Shown one piece after another: positions 8,215 to 17,038 of a stretch of DNA of 64,000 nt (position 1 is its first letter; each line of letters begins with the position of its first letter). The position numbers were made by a program, and so were the translations under genes. The stretch comes from Arthrobacter sp. ZGTC131 (GTDB taxonomy: Bacteria > Actinomycetota > Actinomycetes > Actinomycetales > Micrococcaceae), in contig NZ_PJIK01000004.1 of assembly GCF_002929275.1 (NCBI RefSeq), positions 62,001 to 126,000 of the forward strand. Reading direction: 5' to 3'. Under the pieces are notes generated by a model. That model saw only the letters and a list, made by a program, of their open reading frames with translations, did no database searches and was not told the DNA's origin.

Positions 8215-10305
8215 CTACGCGTCGGTGCGGTAAACCTGGATCACGGACGGGCGGGGGGCACGGGCCTGGCCGGGCTTCACCGACGCACCGGCCGGCACGT
8301 AGTCCGGGAAGTACGAGTTTGGCGCCGCGAAGGTGCCGTCCTCGCCCGGGTGCTGGACGGAGACGAACACGTGGCCTTCGTCGTCGTGGATGATGGGTCC
8401 GCAGGTTTCACCGTCGCGGGGCACAGCCAGGAACTGCTCGACGCGTCCGCGCTCTGCACCATCCAGCGTCACCTTGAACAGGCCGTCCGCGCGGCCGATG
8501 CCCGAGGGGGCGCCGTCGGTGGAGATCCAGAGGTTGCCCACGGAGTCGAAGGCGAGGTTGTCCGGGCAGGAGATCGGCGAGACCTGGTCCACGGGGAAGC
8601 CCGAGAAGTAGGTGACGTCGCCCTGGGCCGGATCGCCACAGACCATCAGGAGGTTCCAGGTGAACTTCCTTGAGGTCTGGTCGCCGGTCTCGGTGATTTC
8701 CACGATGTGGCCGTCGCGGTTTTGGTTGCGCGGGTTGACCTCCGTGGCGCCTTCCTTGCCGGGATTGCCGCGGTCCGAGTTGTTGGTGCAGGCCACGTAG
8801 ACCTTGCCCGTGTGCAGGCTCGGCTCGACGTCCTCGCAACGGTCCATCTTGGTGGGGCCCACCTTGTCGGCGGCCAGACGGGTGTACACGAGGACTTCCT
8901 CGACCGTCATGCCGGCGACCTTCGACTTGCCGCCGACCACGAGGGGCAGCCATTCGCCCCGGCCGTCGAACGAACCGTCAGCCGGTACCGTGCCCTTGCC
9001 GTCGATCTCGGCAGCGGGGGAATCGCCGCTGAACCTGGCCACATACAGGTCACCCTCGGAGAGGAGCGTCATGTTGTGCTTGCGGTCGCCCTCGCGGTAC
9101 TTGCCCTTCGAGACGAACTTGTAGAGGTAGTCGAAACGCTCGTCGTCGCCGGAGTACGCCACGACGTGCCCGGACTTCGCCACGATCACGTTGGCACCCT
9201 CGTGCTTGAAGCGGCCCAGGGAGGAGTGCTTCTTCGGCGTGGACGTGGGGTCGAACGGGTCGATCTCGACGATCCAGCCGAAGCGGTTGGCCTCGTTCTC
9301 GTAGCCGGGGTTGTTGGTGTTGAAGCGCTGATCGTCCAGTTCCCACCGGCGTGCGGTGGGCTTGTTGGTGAGGCCGTAGCGCTTGTCAGAGGCGGACGTG
9401 CCGGGGGCCACGAAGTAGCCGTTGAAGTTCTCTTCACCGGAGAGGATGGTGCCCCAGGGGGTGGTGCCGCCGGCGCAGTTGCCGAGTGTGCCCTTGATCC
9501 AGCGGCCTGCGGGGTCGGCCGTGGTCTTGACAAGGGCCGATCCCGCAGCGGGACCGGTCAGCTCGTAGCGGGTGCTGTTAAGGTAGCGGCGGTTCAGGCG
9601 GGCACCCTTGACGTAGCTCCACGGCGTGGTCTTGTTGGCGCGCTCCAGTTCCACCACGGTGAGGCCGTGGGCGGCGGCGCCAACGGCCCGCATCTCGGCG
9701 GCCGGCATGGTGGCCGGGAACATGATGTTCTCGTTCGTGTACTCGTGGTTTGCGAACAGGACCGCGCGGCGTCCCTTGCTGCCCGGGATCTCGAGGATGT
9801 CCGAGTAGTCGTTGTTGTAGCCGAACTGGCGCTCCTGGGCCGCGGCAGTCTGCTTTTCGAGATCGAAGGACGGGGCGTCGTTGAAGATCGGATCGCCCCA
9901 CCGGATGACCGGCTGCCAGGTGAAGCCCGCCGGAACGGTCACTGCGTCGACGTCGGCCTTGATGGAGGGGATGGCAGTGAACTGCAGCTTGGAGGCGCCC
10001 CCGGGGTAACCGTTTTTCGCGGCGGGCGAAAGGCGGGACCCGCCGTCGGCCACTGCGGTTTCGGACGAGGTCAGGGCACCTCCGAGTACGACGGCGAGCG
10101 CTCCGGCGGCGCCGAAGCCCAGGGCGGCGCGGCGCGACAGCGTGGTGGAGGCAATGTCACGGAAGTAGCTGTTGGAGCTGGTGTTGCAGACGTCGCCCGC
10201 GCAGGCGTTGTCGCACTTGAGCGCACAGGTAACAGGGCTGCGCTTGCCTTTGGTGTGGCCGAGCATGGGCAGCAGGGCAAACTTGCGTCCGGAGATTTCA
10301 GACAT
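8215..10305 (-). CDS. phoX: PhoX-family (DUF839) secreted phosphatase
   Basis: A 696-residue PhoX-type alkaline phosphatase, a calcium/iron-dependent enzyme releasing phosphate from organic esters outside the cell. A long N-terminal region with a Cys cluster (CALKCDNACAGDVCN) precedes a Tat signal (SRRAALGFGAAGALAVVLGG near residues 60-80). Family signatures include FANHEYTNENIMFP, GNCAGGTTPWGTILSGEENF and CPDNLAFDSVGNLWISTDG. The ATG at 10305 follows a GGAAGG element; longer in-frame starts upstream run into a 31-bp duplication and are unlikely. A PHO-box-like repeat lies about 110 bp upstream, fitting phosphate-starvation control. Confidence 0.92.
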   Translation of the reverse strand: MSEISGRKFALLPMLGHTKGKRSPVTCALKCDNACAGDVCNTSSNSYFRDIASTTLSRRAALGFGAAGALAVVLGGALTSSETAVADGGSRLSPAAKNGYPGGASKLQFTAIPSIKADVDAVTVPAGFTWQPVIRWGDPIFNDAPSFDLEKQTAAAQERQFGYNNDYSDILEIPGSKGRRAVLFANHEYTNENIMFPATMPAAEMRAVGAAAHGLTVVELERANKTTPWSYVKGARLNRRYLNSTRYELTGPAAGSALVKTTADPAGRWIKGTLGNCAGGTTPWGTILSGEENFNGYFVAPGTSASDKRYGLTNKPTARRWELDDQRFNTNNPGYENEANRFGWIVEIDPFDPTSTPKKHSSLGRFKHEGANVIVAKSGHVVAYSGDDERFDYLYKFVSKGKYREGDRKHNMTLLSEGDLYVARFSGDSPAAEIDGKGTVPADGSFDGRGEWLPLVVGGKSKVAGMTVEEVLVYTRLAADKVGPTKMDRCEDVEPSLHTGKVYVACTNNSDRGNPGKEGATEVNPRNQNRDGHIVEITETGDQTSRKFTWNLLMVCGDPAQGDVTYFSGFPVDQVSPISCPDNLAFDSVGNLWISTDGAPSGIGRADGLFKVTLDGAERGRVEQFLAVPRDGETCGPIIHDDEGHVFVSVQHPGEDGTFAAPNSYFPDYVPAGASVKPGQARAPRPSVIQVYRTDA

Positions 10306-10319
10306 GGAGAGAGACCTTC

Positions 10320-10380
10320 CAAGGGGTGAGATGCGATCCCGCCTACCCGCCAAGGGGTGAGATGCGGTCCCGCCCACCCT
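10320..10380. repeat. 31-bp direct duplication in the phoX leader
   Basis: CAAGGGGTGAGATGCGATCC-type units begin at 10320 and 10351. On the minus strand the unit reads GACCGCATCTCACCCCTTGG followed by CGGGT, which aligns with the ACGCTCTCTCACTTCCTGC core of the 32-bp modules elsewhere. This copy lies inside the 5' untranslated region of phoX. Confidence 0.7.
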
Positions 10381-10412
10381 GTCAGCGATAACCAAAGATG
10401 AGAGGACACTCT

Positions 10413-10430
10413 GGTTACGAGCCGGTGAAC
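10413..10430 (-). promoter_or_regulatory. PHO-box-like direct repeat upstream of phoX
   Basis: On the minus strand GTTCACC, four bases, then CGTAACC gives two 7-mers at 11-bp spacing, close to the actinobacterial PhoP box (GTTCACC repeats). The second half-site matches 5 of 7. No phoP/phoR gene lies in the window. Confidence 0.45.
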
Positions 10431-10468
10431 ATCACTGGCCACTCTGTACACAAACGGAGGCGGCGAAG

Positions 10469-10507
10469 GAGCCGCACCGATCCCTTCCAGCTGGATCGGT
10501 GCGGCTC
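10469..10507 (-). terminator. 15-bp hairpin after the DUF305 gene
   Basis: Perfect 15-bp arms GAGCCGCACCGATCC and GGATCGGTGCGGCTC flank a 9-base loop. It lies 12 bp downstream of the DUF305 stop and separates it from the phoX control region. There is no long T-run, so termination strength is uncertain. Confidence 0.75.
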
Positions 10508-10518
10508 CGGATGTCAGA

Positions 10519-11190
10519 TCAGAGCGCGGCCAGGAGTTTCCTCATCTCCTGGATCTCACCCTGCTGGGTCGCAGCGATGCCTTGGCTGAGTTTGATGGCG
10601 CCCGGATTTGACCCGCCTGCGGCCTCGGCTTTGGCCATGGTCACCGCGCCTTCGTGGTGGGCAATCATCTGGGTCAGGAATAGCCGGGCTGCCTCGGTTC
10701 CCTGCGCGGCCTTGAGTTTGTCCAGGTCGGCCTCGGACATCATGCCCGCCATGGCGGAGCTGCCTCCGCCCATGTCATGGCCGCTCATGCCCGTGCTGCT
10801 GGGGACCGGCTCGTTCCAGTCTTTGAGCCAGCCGGTCATGACCTCTATTTCCGGGGCCTGGGCAGCCTTGATGCGCTCGGCCAATGACCTCACCGCCGCG
10901 GGCAGCTCCTTCTTGGCGAGCACGATGCCGCTCATCTCAACGGCCTGGGCGTGATGCGGGATCATCGACTGGGCGAACACGGTGTCGGCCGCATTGTGCT
11001 CCGTGGCGGCAGGCGCGCTGCTGCCGGGGGCGGTGTGTTCGGAAGCGGCGGGTGTGCCGTGGTCCATTCCTGGGCTGCCGTGGGTGCTTCCGGGCGTGCT
11101 GCCGCTGCCGGCTCCGGGAGTTGCGCAGCCGGCGAGAGCGATGGCAGCCGCAAAGGCGGCAGCGCCGATGGTCAGAAACTTCTTGTTCAT
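10519..11190 (-). CDS. DUF305 lipoprotein
   Basis: A 223-residue exported protein with a lipoprotein signal (lipobox LAGC at residues 19-22), a Gly/Ser/His-rich linker and a DUF305 ferritin-like four-helix domain with paired signatures FAQSMIPHHAQAVEMS and FLTQMIAHHEGAVTMA. Additional Met/His motifs (GMSGHDMGGGSSAMAGMM) suit copper binding. DUF305 proteins often sit beside copper exporters; here the P-type ATPase lies 103 bp upstream on the same strand, so periplasmic-side copper buffering is a reasonable inference. Confidence 0.88.
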   Translation of the reverse strand: MNKKFLTIGAAAFAAAIALAGCATPGAGSGSTPGSTHGSPGMDHGTPAASEHTAPGSSAPAATEHNAADTVFAQSMIPHHAQAVEMSGIVLAKKELPAAVRSLAERIKAAQAPEIEVMTGWLKDWNEPVPSSTGMSGHDMGGGSSAMAGMMSEADLDKLKAAQGTEAARLFLTQMIAHHEGAVTMAKAEAAGGSNPGAIKLSQGIAATQQGEIQEMRKLLAAL

Positions 11191-11293
11191 GGAATTCGGG
11201 TCCTTCGATCATCGATTCGGGGCGGGGGGCAACCACGGGGTTCCGCGGCTACGGACGGGTGGACAACCTCGTCCCCAGTGGTCAATGGCCTGG

Positions 11294-13564
11294 TCAACGG
11301 ACGGTGGCCGGGTTCAGTTTCAGCCGCCGCAGCAGCTGTGCGTTGAGGGCGACGACGATCGTGGAAACCGACATCAGCACAGCGCCCGCCGCTGGCGAGA
11401 GAACGACGCCCGCAAAGGCCAGCACACCTGCGGCCAGGGGAACCGAAATAATGTTGTAGCCCGTGGCCCACACGAGGTTCTGCCACATCTTGCGGTAGCT
11501 CGCGCGGGAAAGGTCCACCATGGAGAGCACGGCCCTTGGATCGTTTCCGGCTAGGACCACGCCGGCCGACTCCACGGCCACGTCCGTGCCGGCGCCGATC
11601 GCAATGCCCACCTCGGCCCTCGCCAGTGCCGGGGAATCATTGACACCGTCCCCGACCATCGCCACCTTCAGCCCGCGGCCCTGCAGCTCCGCCACTTTCT
11701 TGTCCTTGTCCGCAGGCAGGACCTCGGCGAACACTTCGTCGATGCCCAGCTCGGCGGCCACGGCACGGGCAACCGGCCGGGCGTCACCGGTAACCATTGC
11801 CACCTTGATGCCGCGGTTCCGCAGGGCGGCGACAGCTTGCCTCGATTCTTCCCGGACTGCATCCTCCAGGCTCAACGCTCCAAGGAGCCTGCCGTCCTCC
11901 ACGACGTAGAGGACCGCCGCACCGCGTTCAGCCCACTCCCGTGTCTTCTCAGCCAGTCCAGCAGACTCAGCCGGAGCAGCAGACTCAGCTGTAGCAGCAG
12001 CTTCAGCGAGCGCAGGGGATTCAGCCGCCGTGGCGGATTCAGCCGGTTCAGCGAGGCCAAGCTCCCTGAGCAGTGCAGGACCGCCAACGTGGATGCGCCT
12101 GCCGCTGACGGTGGCGCGGATCCCCCGGCCCGTCAGGGACGTGAAGTCCGTGGCCGGCGGAAGCTTCAGGCCTTGGTCCCGCGCGGCCCGGACAATTGCA
12201 CGGGCAACGGGGTGCTCGCTGTCCGATTCCGCTGCGGCAGCAAGCACCAGTAGCTCGGTGAGGCCGGTGGGGCCCGAAGCGGCGAGGGCCCTCAGCTCGG
12301 GTTCGCCCTTGGTGAGCGTCCCCGTCTTGTCGAACAGCACGACGTCGATGGTCCGCATGCGCTCCAGCGCCATCCGGTTCTTGATGAGCACCCCGGCCCG
12401 GGCCGCCTGCTCGGTGGAGATGGCGATCACGAGCGGTATGGCCAGGCCCAAAGCGTGTGGGCAGGCGATCACCAGCACGGTGACGGTGCGCGTGACCGCG
12501 TCGGGAATGCTGCCAAGCAACGTCCAGGCAATGAACGTGACAACCCCGGCGCCGGCCGCGAAATAGAAGAGGAATGCCGCTGCCCTGTCGGCCAGAGCCT
12601 GTGCTCTCGACGATGACGCCTGCGCCTCCGCGACAAGCCGCTGGATCCCTGCCAGCGCTGTGTCACCACCGACGGCCGTGACGCGGACGCGCAGCGAATT
12701 ATCCGTTGCCACGGTCCCGGCCACCACGCGGTCACCAGCAGAACGGAGAACCGTTTTGGACTCACCCGTGATCATGGATTCGTCGAACTCGGCCGCGCCC
12801 GTGATGACTGTGCCGTCCGCGGGCATCCGTCCACCCGAGCGGATCAGCACCGTGTCGCCTGGCTGGAGGTCCGAGACCCTGACAACTTCCGTAACGCCGC
12901 CGGTGATCCGCTCGGCTTCGTCCGGCAGCAGCGCGGCGAGTGCGTCAAGAGCTCCCCGGGCAGAACCGAGGGCGCGCATTTCGATCCAGTGGCCGAGCAG
13001 CATGATGGTCACAAGCAGGGCCAGCTCCCACCAGAAGTCCAGGTCAAAGCCGCCGATACCGAGGCTCGTGACCCAGGATGCGGCGAATGCGACGCTGATG
13101 GCCATTCCGATCAACAGCATCATGCCCGGGCGCCGGGCCCTGAGCTCAGAGAGGCCGCCTTTGAGGAACGGCTGGCCGCCGTAGAGGAAGATCACCGTTC
13201 CGAGCACCGGCGGAATCCACGCGGAACCGGGGAACACGGGCGGCATGTATCCCAGGAGGTGTCCGAACATGGGGCTGAAATAAACAACGGGAAGGGACAG
13301 GGCAAGCGTGAGCCAGAACCTGTTCTTGAACATGGCCGTGCTGTGGCCGGCGTGCTGGCCGTGCGCGTGCACTGTGTGGTCGTCGTCAAGATGTTCGGCG
13401 TGCGCCCCGGCCGACGGCGACCCGTGGACTCCGTGCCCCGCCCCGCCCGGGGTGTCGGCGCCGTGAGCGCCGCGGCGAGCCGGTATTCCGCGTTCGGGAG
13501 GCCGAGCTGGTGATTCTGACCGAGGTGTTGATTCAGATCGGGCTGTTACTTCTGATCCAGACAT
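11294..13564 (-). CDS. heavy-metal P1B-type ATPase, CPH motif (copper exporter, CopB-like)
   Basis: A 756-residue P-type ATPase exporting a heavy metal at the cost of ATP. The motifs present are TGES (actuator), CPH in the metal-binding membrane helix (VIACPHALG), DKTGTLTKG (phosphorylated Asp) and VGDGVNDSPALA. CPH in place of CPC places it in the CopB-like group, usually copper. The N-terminus is a His-rich tail (residues 30-75) with no HMA domain. An Ala/Glu/Ser low-complexity insert of about 35 residues interrupts the nucleotide-binding region after LLRELGLAEP. GAAGGA precedes the ATG, and a CsoR-like palindrome lies about 110 bp upstream. Confidence 0.93.
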   Translation of the reverse strand: MSGSEVTARSESTPRSESPARPPERGIPARRGAHGADTPGGAGHGVHGSPSAGAHAEHLDDDHTVHAHGQHAGHSTAMFKNRFWLTLALSLPVVYFSPMFGHLLGYMPPVFPGSAWIPPVLGTVIFLYGGQPFLKGGLSELRARRPGMMLLIGMAISVAFAASWVTSLGIGGFDLDFWWELALLVTIMLLGHWIEMRALGSARGALDALAALLPDEAERITGGVTEVVRVSDLQPGDTVLIRSGGRMPADGTVITGAAEFDESMITGESKTVLRSAGDRVVAGTVATDNSLRVRVTAVGGDTALAGIQRLVAEAQASSSRAQALADRAAAFLFYFAAGAGVVTFIAWTLLGSIPDAVTRTVTVLVIACPHALGLAIPLVIAISTEQAARAGVLIKNRMALERMRTIDVVLFDKTGTLTKGEPELRALAASGPTGLTELLVLAAAAESDSEHPVARAIVRAARDQGLKLPPATDFTSLTGRGIRATVSGRRIHVGGPALLRELGLAEPAESATAAESPALAEAAATAESAAPAESAGLAEKTREWAERGAAVLYVVEDGRLLGALSLEDAVREESRQAVAALRNRGIKVAMVTGDARPVARAVAAELGIDEVFAEVLPADKDKKVAELQGRGLKVAMVGDGVNDSPALARAEVGIAIGAGTDVAVESAGVVLAGNDPRAVLSMVDLSRASYRKMWQNLVWATGYNIISVPLAAGVLAFAGVVLSPAAGAVLMSVSTIVVALNAQLLRRLKLNPATVR

Positions 13565-13671
13565 GTCAGTTCATTCCTTCAAGGAAAGAGGCTATGTGGA
13601 TGCTGGGGTTGAACGGCTGTAACGGCCTGCTGTCCGCAGGCCTGGACAAACCACTTCACTGACAACACGAT

Positions 13672-13696
13672 GAATATACCCCCAGGGGGTATATTC
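13672..13696. promoter_or_regulatory. CsoR/copper-repressor-like palindrome
   Basis: Perfect 12-bp arms GAATATACCCCC and GGGGGTATATTC flank a single central A. This matches the TACCCC/GGGGTA style of CsoR-family operators. It lies upstream of the copper-type ATPase, and no csoR-like gene is adjacent, so the repressor must be encoded elsewhere. Confidence 0.72.
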
Positions 13697-13745
13697 GTCA
13701 AGGGTTCAGCGCGGTCGAGTCCATCCGCGTGAAAGGCTGCCCGGT

Positions 13746-14798
13746 TCAGGCGATCTCCGCATAGGCACGGCGCAGCCGCGCGAGCCACCACTCCCTCCGC
13801 TCGGGTCCCGCGGCGTAGTGCTCCAGCAGCTCCTCGTCGGCGACCACGTCGCGGAGGCGGATGGCGCCGTCGTCGGCCACCAAGGGATCCGTGGAGACGT
13901 CAGCGGCGAGCAGCGAGACCGTCCCCAGTCCGCAGGCGTACGGCAGTTCCGGCAGCGCGGCGGCGAGCGCCAGCCCGGCGCGGATCCCCACTGAAGTGTC
14001 CAGCGCCGAACTCACGACGGCGGGCATGCCGGCCTGCGCCACGAGGTCCAGCGCGCGCCGCACTCCCCCCAGCGGCGCCACCTTCACCACGATCAGGTCG
14101 GCAGCCCCGGCGCGGGCCACCTTGAGCGGATCTTCCTCCTTGCGGACGCTTTCGTCGGCGGCGATCAGCACCGGCACGCCGGCCGCGCGGAGCCGGCGCC
14201 GCACCTCGGCCAGGCCCTCGATGTCAGGCACGGGCTGTTCGGCGTACTCCAGCCCGACGGCGGCGAGCCGGGTCAGCGCCTCCACTGCCCCGGGCACGTC
14301 CCAGCTTCCGTTGGCATCCACCCGAATGGCGGCCTCCGGCAGCTCGGCACGGACGGCGGCAACCCGGGCGGCGTCGTCGTCTAGGGACTGGCCGGGTTCG
14401 GCAACCTTGACCTTGACGGCGTCCACGCGGCCGAACCGGGCCAGGATGTCCGGCACACGCTCGGCAGGAACGGCCGGCACGGTGGCATTCACCGGGATGC
14501 TGGCCCGCAGCGGCTCCGGGAAGCCGTGCCACCCGGCTTCGATGGCTGATGCGAGCCAACGGGAGGCCTCGGCATCGCCATACTCGGGGAAGGCGCCGAA
14601 CTCGCCCCAGCCCGCCGGTCCTCGCAGCAGCAGCGTTTCGCGTTCCAGGATGCCGCGGAACTTCACGCGCATGGGGAGCGCCACCACGCGGGCGCTGCCG
14701 AGCAGTTCCTCAAGCGGCGGCATTCCGCCCCGCGACGGCAGCGCAGACGCTCGGAACGGCGGAAACTTGGGGGCCCCTGGAGGCGATGCGGCAGGCAT
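13746..14798 (-). CDS. menC: o-succinylbenzoate synthase
   Basis: A 350-residue enolase-superfamily enzyme that dehydrates SHCHC to o-succinylbenzoate in menaquinone synthesis. Catalytic-site signatures are AVKVKV (KxK lysine), RVDANGSW, EYAEQPV, IAADESV and LIVVKVAPLGG. The first 25 residues are unconserved Pro/Ala-rich sequence; a second ATG at 14723 (MPPLEELL) may be the true start, because neither ATG has a strong ribosome site. It shares strand and pathway with menD at the left edge. Confidence 0.9.
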   Translation of the reverse strand: MPAASPPGAPKFPPFRASALPSRGGMPPLEELLGSARVVALPMRVKFRGILERETLLLRGPAGWGEFGAFPEYGDAEASRWLASAIEAGWHGFPEPLRASIPVNATVPAVPAERVPDILARFGRVDAVKVKVAEPGQSLDDDAARVAAVRAELPEAAIRVDANGSWDVPGAVEALTRLAAVGLEYAEQPVPDIEGLAEVRRRLRAAGVPVLIAADESVRKEEDPLKVARAGAADLIVVKVAPLGGVRRALDLVAQAGMPAVVSSALDTSVGIRAGLALAAALPELPYACGLGTVSLLAADVSTDPLVADDGAIRLRDVVADEELLEHYAAGPERREWWLARLRRAYAEIA

Positions 14799-14932
14799 GA
14801 ATTCACTGTACCGGTGGGCCCGGCCGCCCCCTCGGCCCCGATGCTGCTATGTGGACAACCTCGGACAAGCACCGGATGAGGCATCTCCGGCCGCGGCCCT
14901 CAACGGGCCGCAGCCCTCAAGCCCCAGCGCCC

Positions 14933-15592
14933 CTACGCATCCGGGCTCGTCGCGTGGCCCAGGATGTGGGCAATCTTCGGCGCCAGCGGATGGCCGCCGA
15001 AGCCGAAGCGCTCATTGTCCTGGACCCGGAAACCGGCGGCCGTGATGGCCGCGAGGGTGTCCCGGTTTGGATGGCAGCCGCCCGCCATCCGCTGCCAGGC
15101 CGGGGTCAGCAGGTCCTCAGCCGCGGCCAGGAAAGGGTGAACAGACCGGACGTGCTCGTAGTAGGCCAGCGTTCCGCCCGGACGCAGCACCCGGCGGATT
15201 TCCGCCAGCGCCTTGGCCTGGTCCGCCACGCTGCATAGGACCAGGCTCGTGACCACCGCGTCCGCGCCCGCATCGGGGGCGGGGATCTGCTCCGCCACTC
15301 CGGCCACCAGGACCACCGGCACGGAAGCGGACACGGCACGCGGCCGGGCCAGGTTCCTCAGGTAGTCGTTGGGTTCGAGTGCCAGCACGTCAGTAACCTC
15401 TCGCGGGTACAGCCCGAACGAGGACCCCTCCCCCGCGCCGATCTCGATGACGCTCCCGCTCAGGCCGGCCAGCAGCCGGCGCCGGTGGGCTGTGCCGCCG
15501 CGCCGGTTCATGCCGACGACGGCCCTCGCGTAAGCGCGCGCGAACCGTGTGTGTTGCAGTCCGGCAGGCCCTTCGGGCGGTTTCGGGGACAT
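14933..15592 (-). CDS. class I SAM-dependent methyltransferase
   Basis: A 219-residue Methyltransf_11-type enzyme. Motif I is VIEIGAGEGSSFGLYP, motif II LALEPNDYLRNLA, and motif III includes RRVLRPGGTLAYYEHV. The ATG at 15592 is preceded by GGAAAG; a TTG one codon earlier is possible. The substrate is unknown. The arrangement resembles small thiol or phospholipid methyltransferases, but nothing in the neighbourhood fixes the role. Confidence 0.8.
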   Translation of the reverse strand: MSPKPPEGPAGLQHTRFARAYARAVVGMNRRGGTAHRRRLLAGLSGSVIEIGAGEGSSFGLYPREVTDVLALEPNDYLRNLARPRAVSASVPVVLVAGVAEQIPAPDAGADAVVTSLVLCSVADQAKALAEIRRVLRPGGTLAYYEHVRSVHPFLAAAEDLLTPAWQRMAGGCHPNRDTLAAITAAGFRVQDNERFGFGGHPLAPKIAHILGHATSPDA

Positions 15593-15614
15593 CAAATTTC
15601 TTTCCGGGTGTTAC

Positions 15615-15644
15615 GCCGGCCCCTACGCCTTTGGAGGGGCCGGC
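15615..15644 (-). terminator. hairpin after the NarL-type kinase gene
   Basis: Arms GCCGGCCCCT (15615-15624) and AGGGGCCGGC (15635-15644) form a perfect 10-bp stem with a 10-base loop, 17 bp downstream of the kinase stop and upstream of the methyltransferase. Confidence 0.6.
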
Positions 15645-15661
15645 GGCTTGTGGGGCCGGCG

Positions 15662-17038
15662 CTATGACACCGGCTGCGGGATGCCACGCACGATGGCATC
15701 ATTTTCGGCTCCGAAGCGCGCGATCACGGTGGTCCCGCGCCCTGGAGCCGACATCACCTGCAGGGTTCCGCCGGCCTCGCCGATGGTGTCCTCCATGATG
15801 CGCAGGCCGAAGTGGCCTTCCGGGGACCCCAGGCTCTGGTCGAAGCCGCAGCCGTCGTCGTGGATGCGGATTTCCGCCCGGTTGCCGTCCTGGCTGAGCC
15901 GTAGCTGGGCTGTGGCCGCCTTGGAATGCTTGGCCGTATTGGCCAGGGCCTCCCGGGCCACACGGTAGAAAAGCGCGGCGCGGTCCCGGTCCAGCTCGCA
16001 CTCGGGCGGCAGCTCGAGTTCGAGGCTGATCCCGCGCTCCTCGAGCGGATCCCCCAGCCTCGCCAGGGCACCGTTGAGCCCCAGCCTGTTGAGGTCCGGC
16101 GGATAGAGTTCGGTGGTCATTGCCCGGAGGCTCCGGACGTTGTCCTGCAGGATCCTGCGCGCATCGCCGAAGAGCGCGCGCTGCGCCTCGGGGCCGTGGC
16201 GCTCTTCGGATTCCAGCACATAGGACAGGCCCGAAAGTTCCTGGATCACTTCATCGTGAAGATCCCGGGCAATGCGCTGGCGCTCCAGTTCGGAGGCCTC
16301 GATCGCCCGGCGGAGCAGGCGGCTCCGTGCCGCCTCATGTGCCTGGATCCTGCGGGCCAGCCTTACGGCCGGGAAAAGCTGTGCCAGCTGCAGCACGCCG
16401 AGGGCCAGGAGGAACGGCGGTGCCATGCCAAACAAGACCGCAGACTGCTCCGCACGCACTTCGTCGTCGTCGTAGTAGGCCTCGAACACGAGCTTCTGGC
16501 CGTCCGGGGCGATGACAGGGACGTAAACCTCCACCAGCTCCTCCGGAGCCGCATTGGGGGTGTTCACCTCGTCCTTCTGCATCTCCAGATTCGGCGGCAC
16601 GAGGCCTCCGGCCAACACCTCCGCTGCCTCGTGCGGAAGGCCGAACTTCTGGCCGATCAGCTTAAGGTCGTCCGAATAGACAATGCGCCCATCCTTGTCC
16701 CATAGCTTGATCTCGAAAACCGATGTATCCCCCATCCAGGGGCGGAGCCGCTCGTCAAGGCGCTCCACCGCCGTCGGGTTCCCCGCCAGGACTTCTTCGT
16801 CCAGGAGCGGCCCCACGACGTTGCTCGCCAGGTGCTCGGTGGCCTGCTTCGAGTTCTGCAGGGCATGGTGTTCGGCCTCGGACCAGATCCAGAAAGCTAC
16901 CGGAGTGGTGACGATGACGAGGGCAACCAGGCCCATGAGCAGGAACCGCCGGACGGCCTTGAAGACCTCTGAATTCTCGGACGCCGGCGATTCAAACGGG
17001 CGGAACAGGGCAGGCTTTCGAAGGGAGGGCCTAGCCAT
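15662..17038 (-). CDS. membrane sensor histidine kinase, HisKA_3 type
   Basis: A 458-residue NarL-family sensor kinase. TM1 is near residues 33-53, an extracytoplasmic sensor region follows, TM2 is near 205-225, then the dimerisation/phospho-acceptor box ERQRIARDLHDEVIQELSGL and an HATPase_c domain (ALANTAKHSKA, HDDGCGFDQ, GHFGLRIM). The ATG at 17038 overlaps the end of the upstream regulator gene by 8 bp, so the two are translationally coupled and should be a cognate pair: this kinase type pairs with receiver-LuxR regulators, and the partner has both domains. The signal is unknown. Confidence 0.9.
   Translation of the reverse strand: MARPSLRKPALFRPFESPASENSEVFKAVRRFLLMGLVALVIVTTPVAFWIWSEAEHHALQNSKQATEHLASNVVGPLLDEEVLAGNPTAVERLDERLRPWMGDTSVFEIKLWDKDGRIVYSDDLKLIGQKFGLPHEAAEVLAGGLVPPNLEMQKDEVNTPNAAPEELVEVYVPVIAPDGQKLVFEAYYDDDEVRAEQSAVLFGMAPPFLLALGVLQLAQLFPAVRLARRIQAHEAARSRLLRRAIEASELERQRIARDLHDEVIQELSGLSYVLESEERHGPEAQRALFGDARRILQDNVRSLRAMTTELYPPDLNRLGLNGALARLGDPLEERGISLELELPPECELDRDRAALFYRVAREALANTAKHSKAATAQLRLSQDGNRAEIRIHDDGCGFDQSLGSPEGHFGLRIMEDTIGEAGGTLQVMSAPGRGTTVIARFGAENDAIVRGIPQPVS

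Noticed and set aside
8707-10329. 540-codon open frame antisense to phoX
   Set aside because: Shadow of phoX; the composition is typical of GC-rich antisense frames.
13579-13791. 70-codon minus-strand frame spanning the CsoR-like palindrome, considered as a csoR gene
   Set aside because: The translation lacks CsoR Cys/His residues and overlaps both menC and the operator; it is a chance frame.
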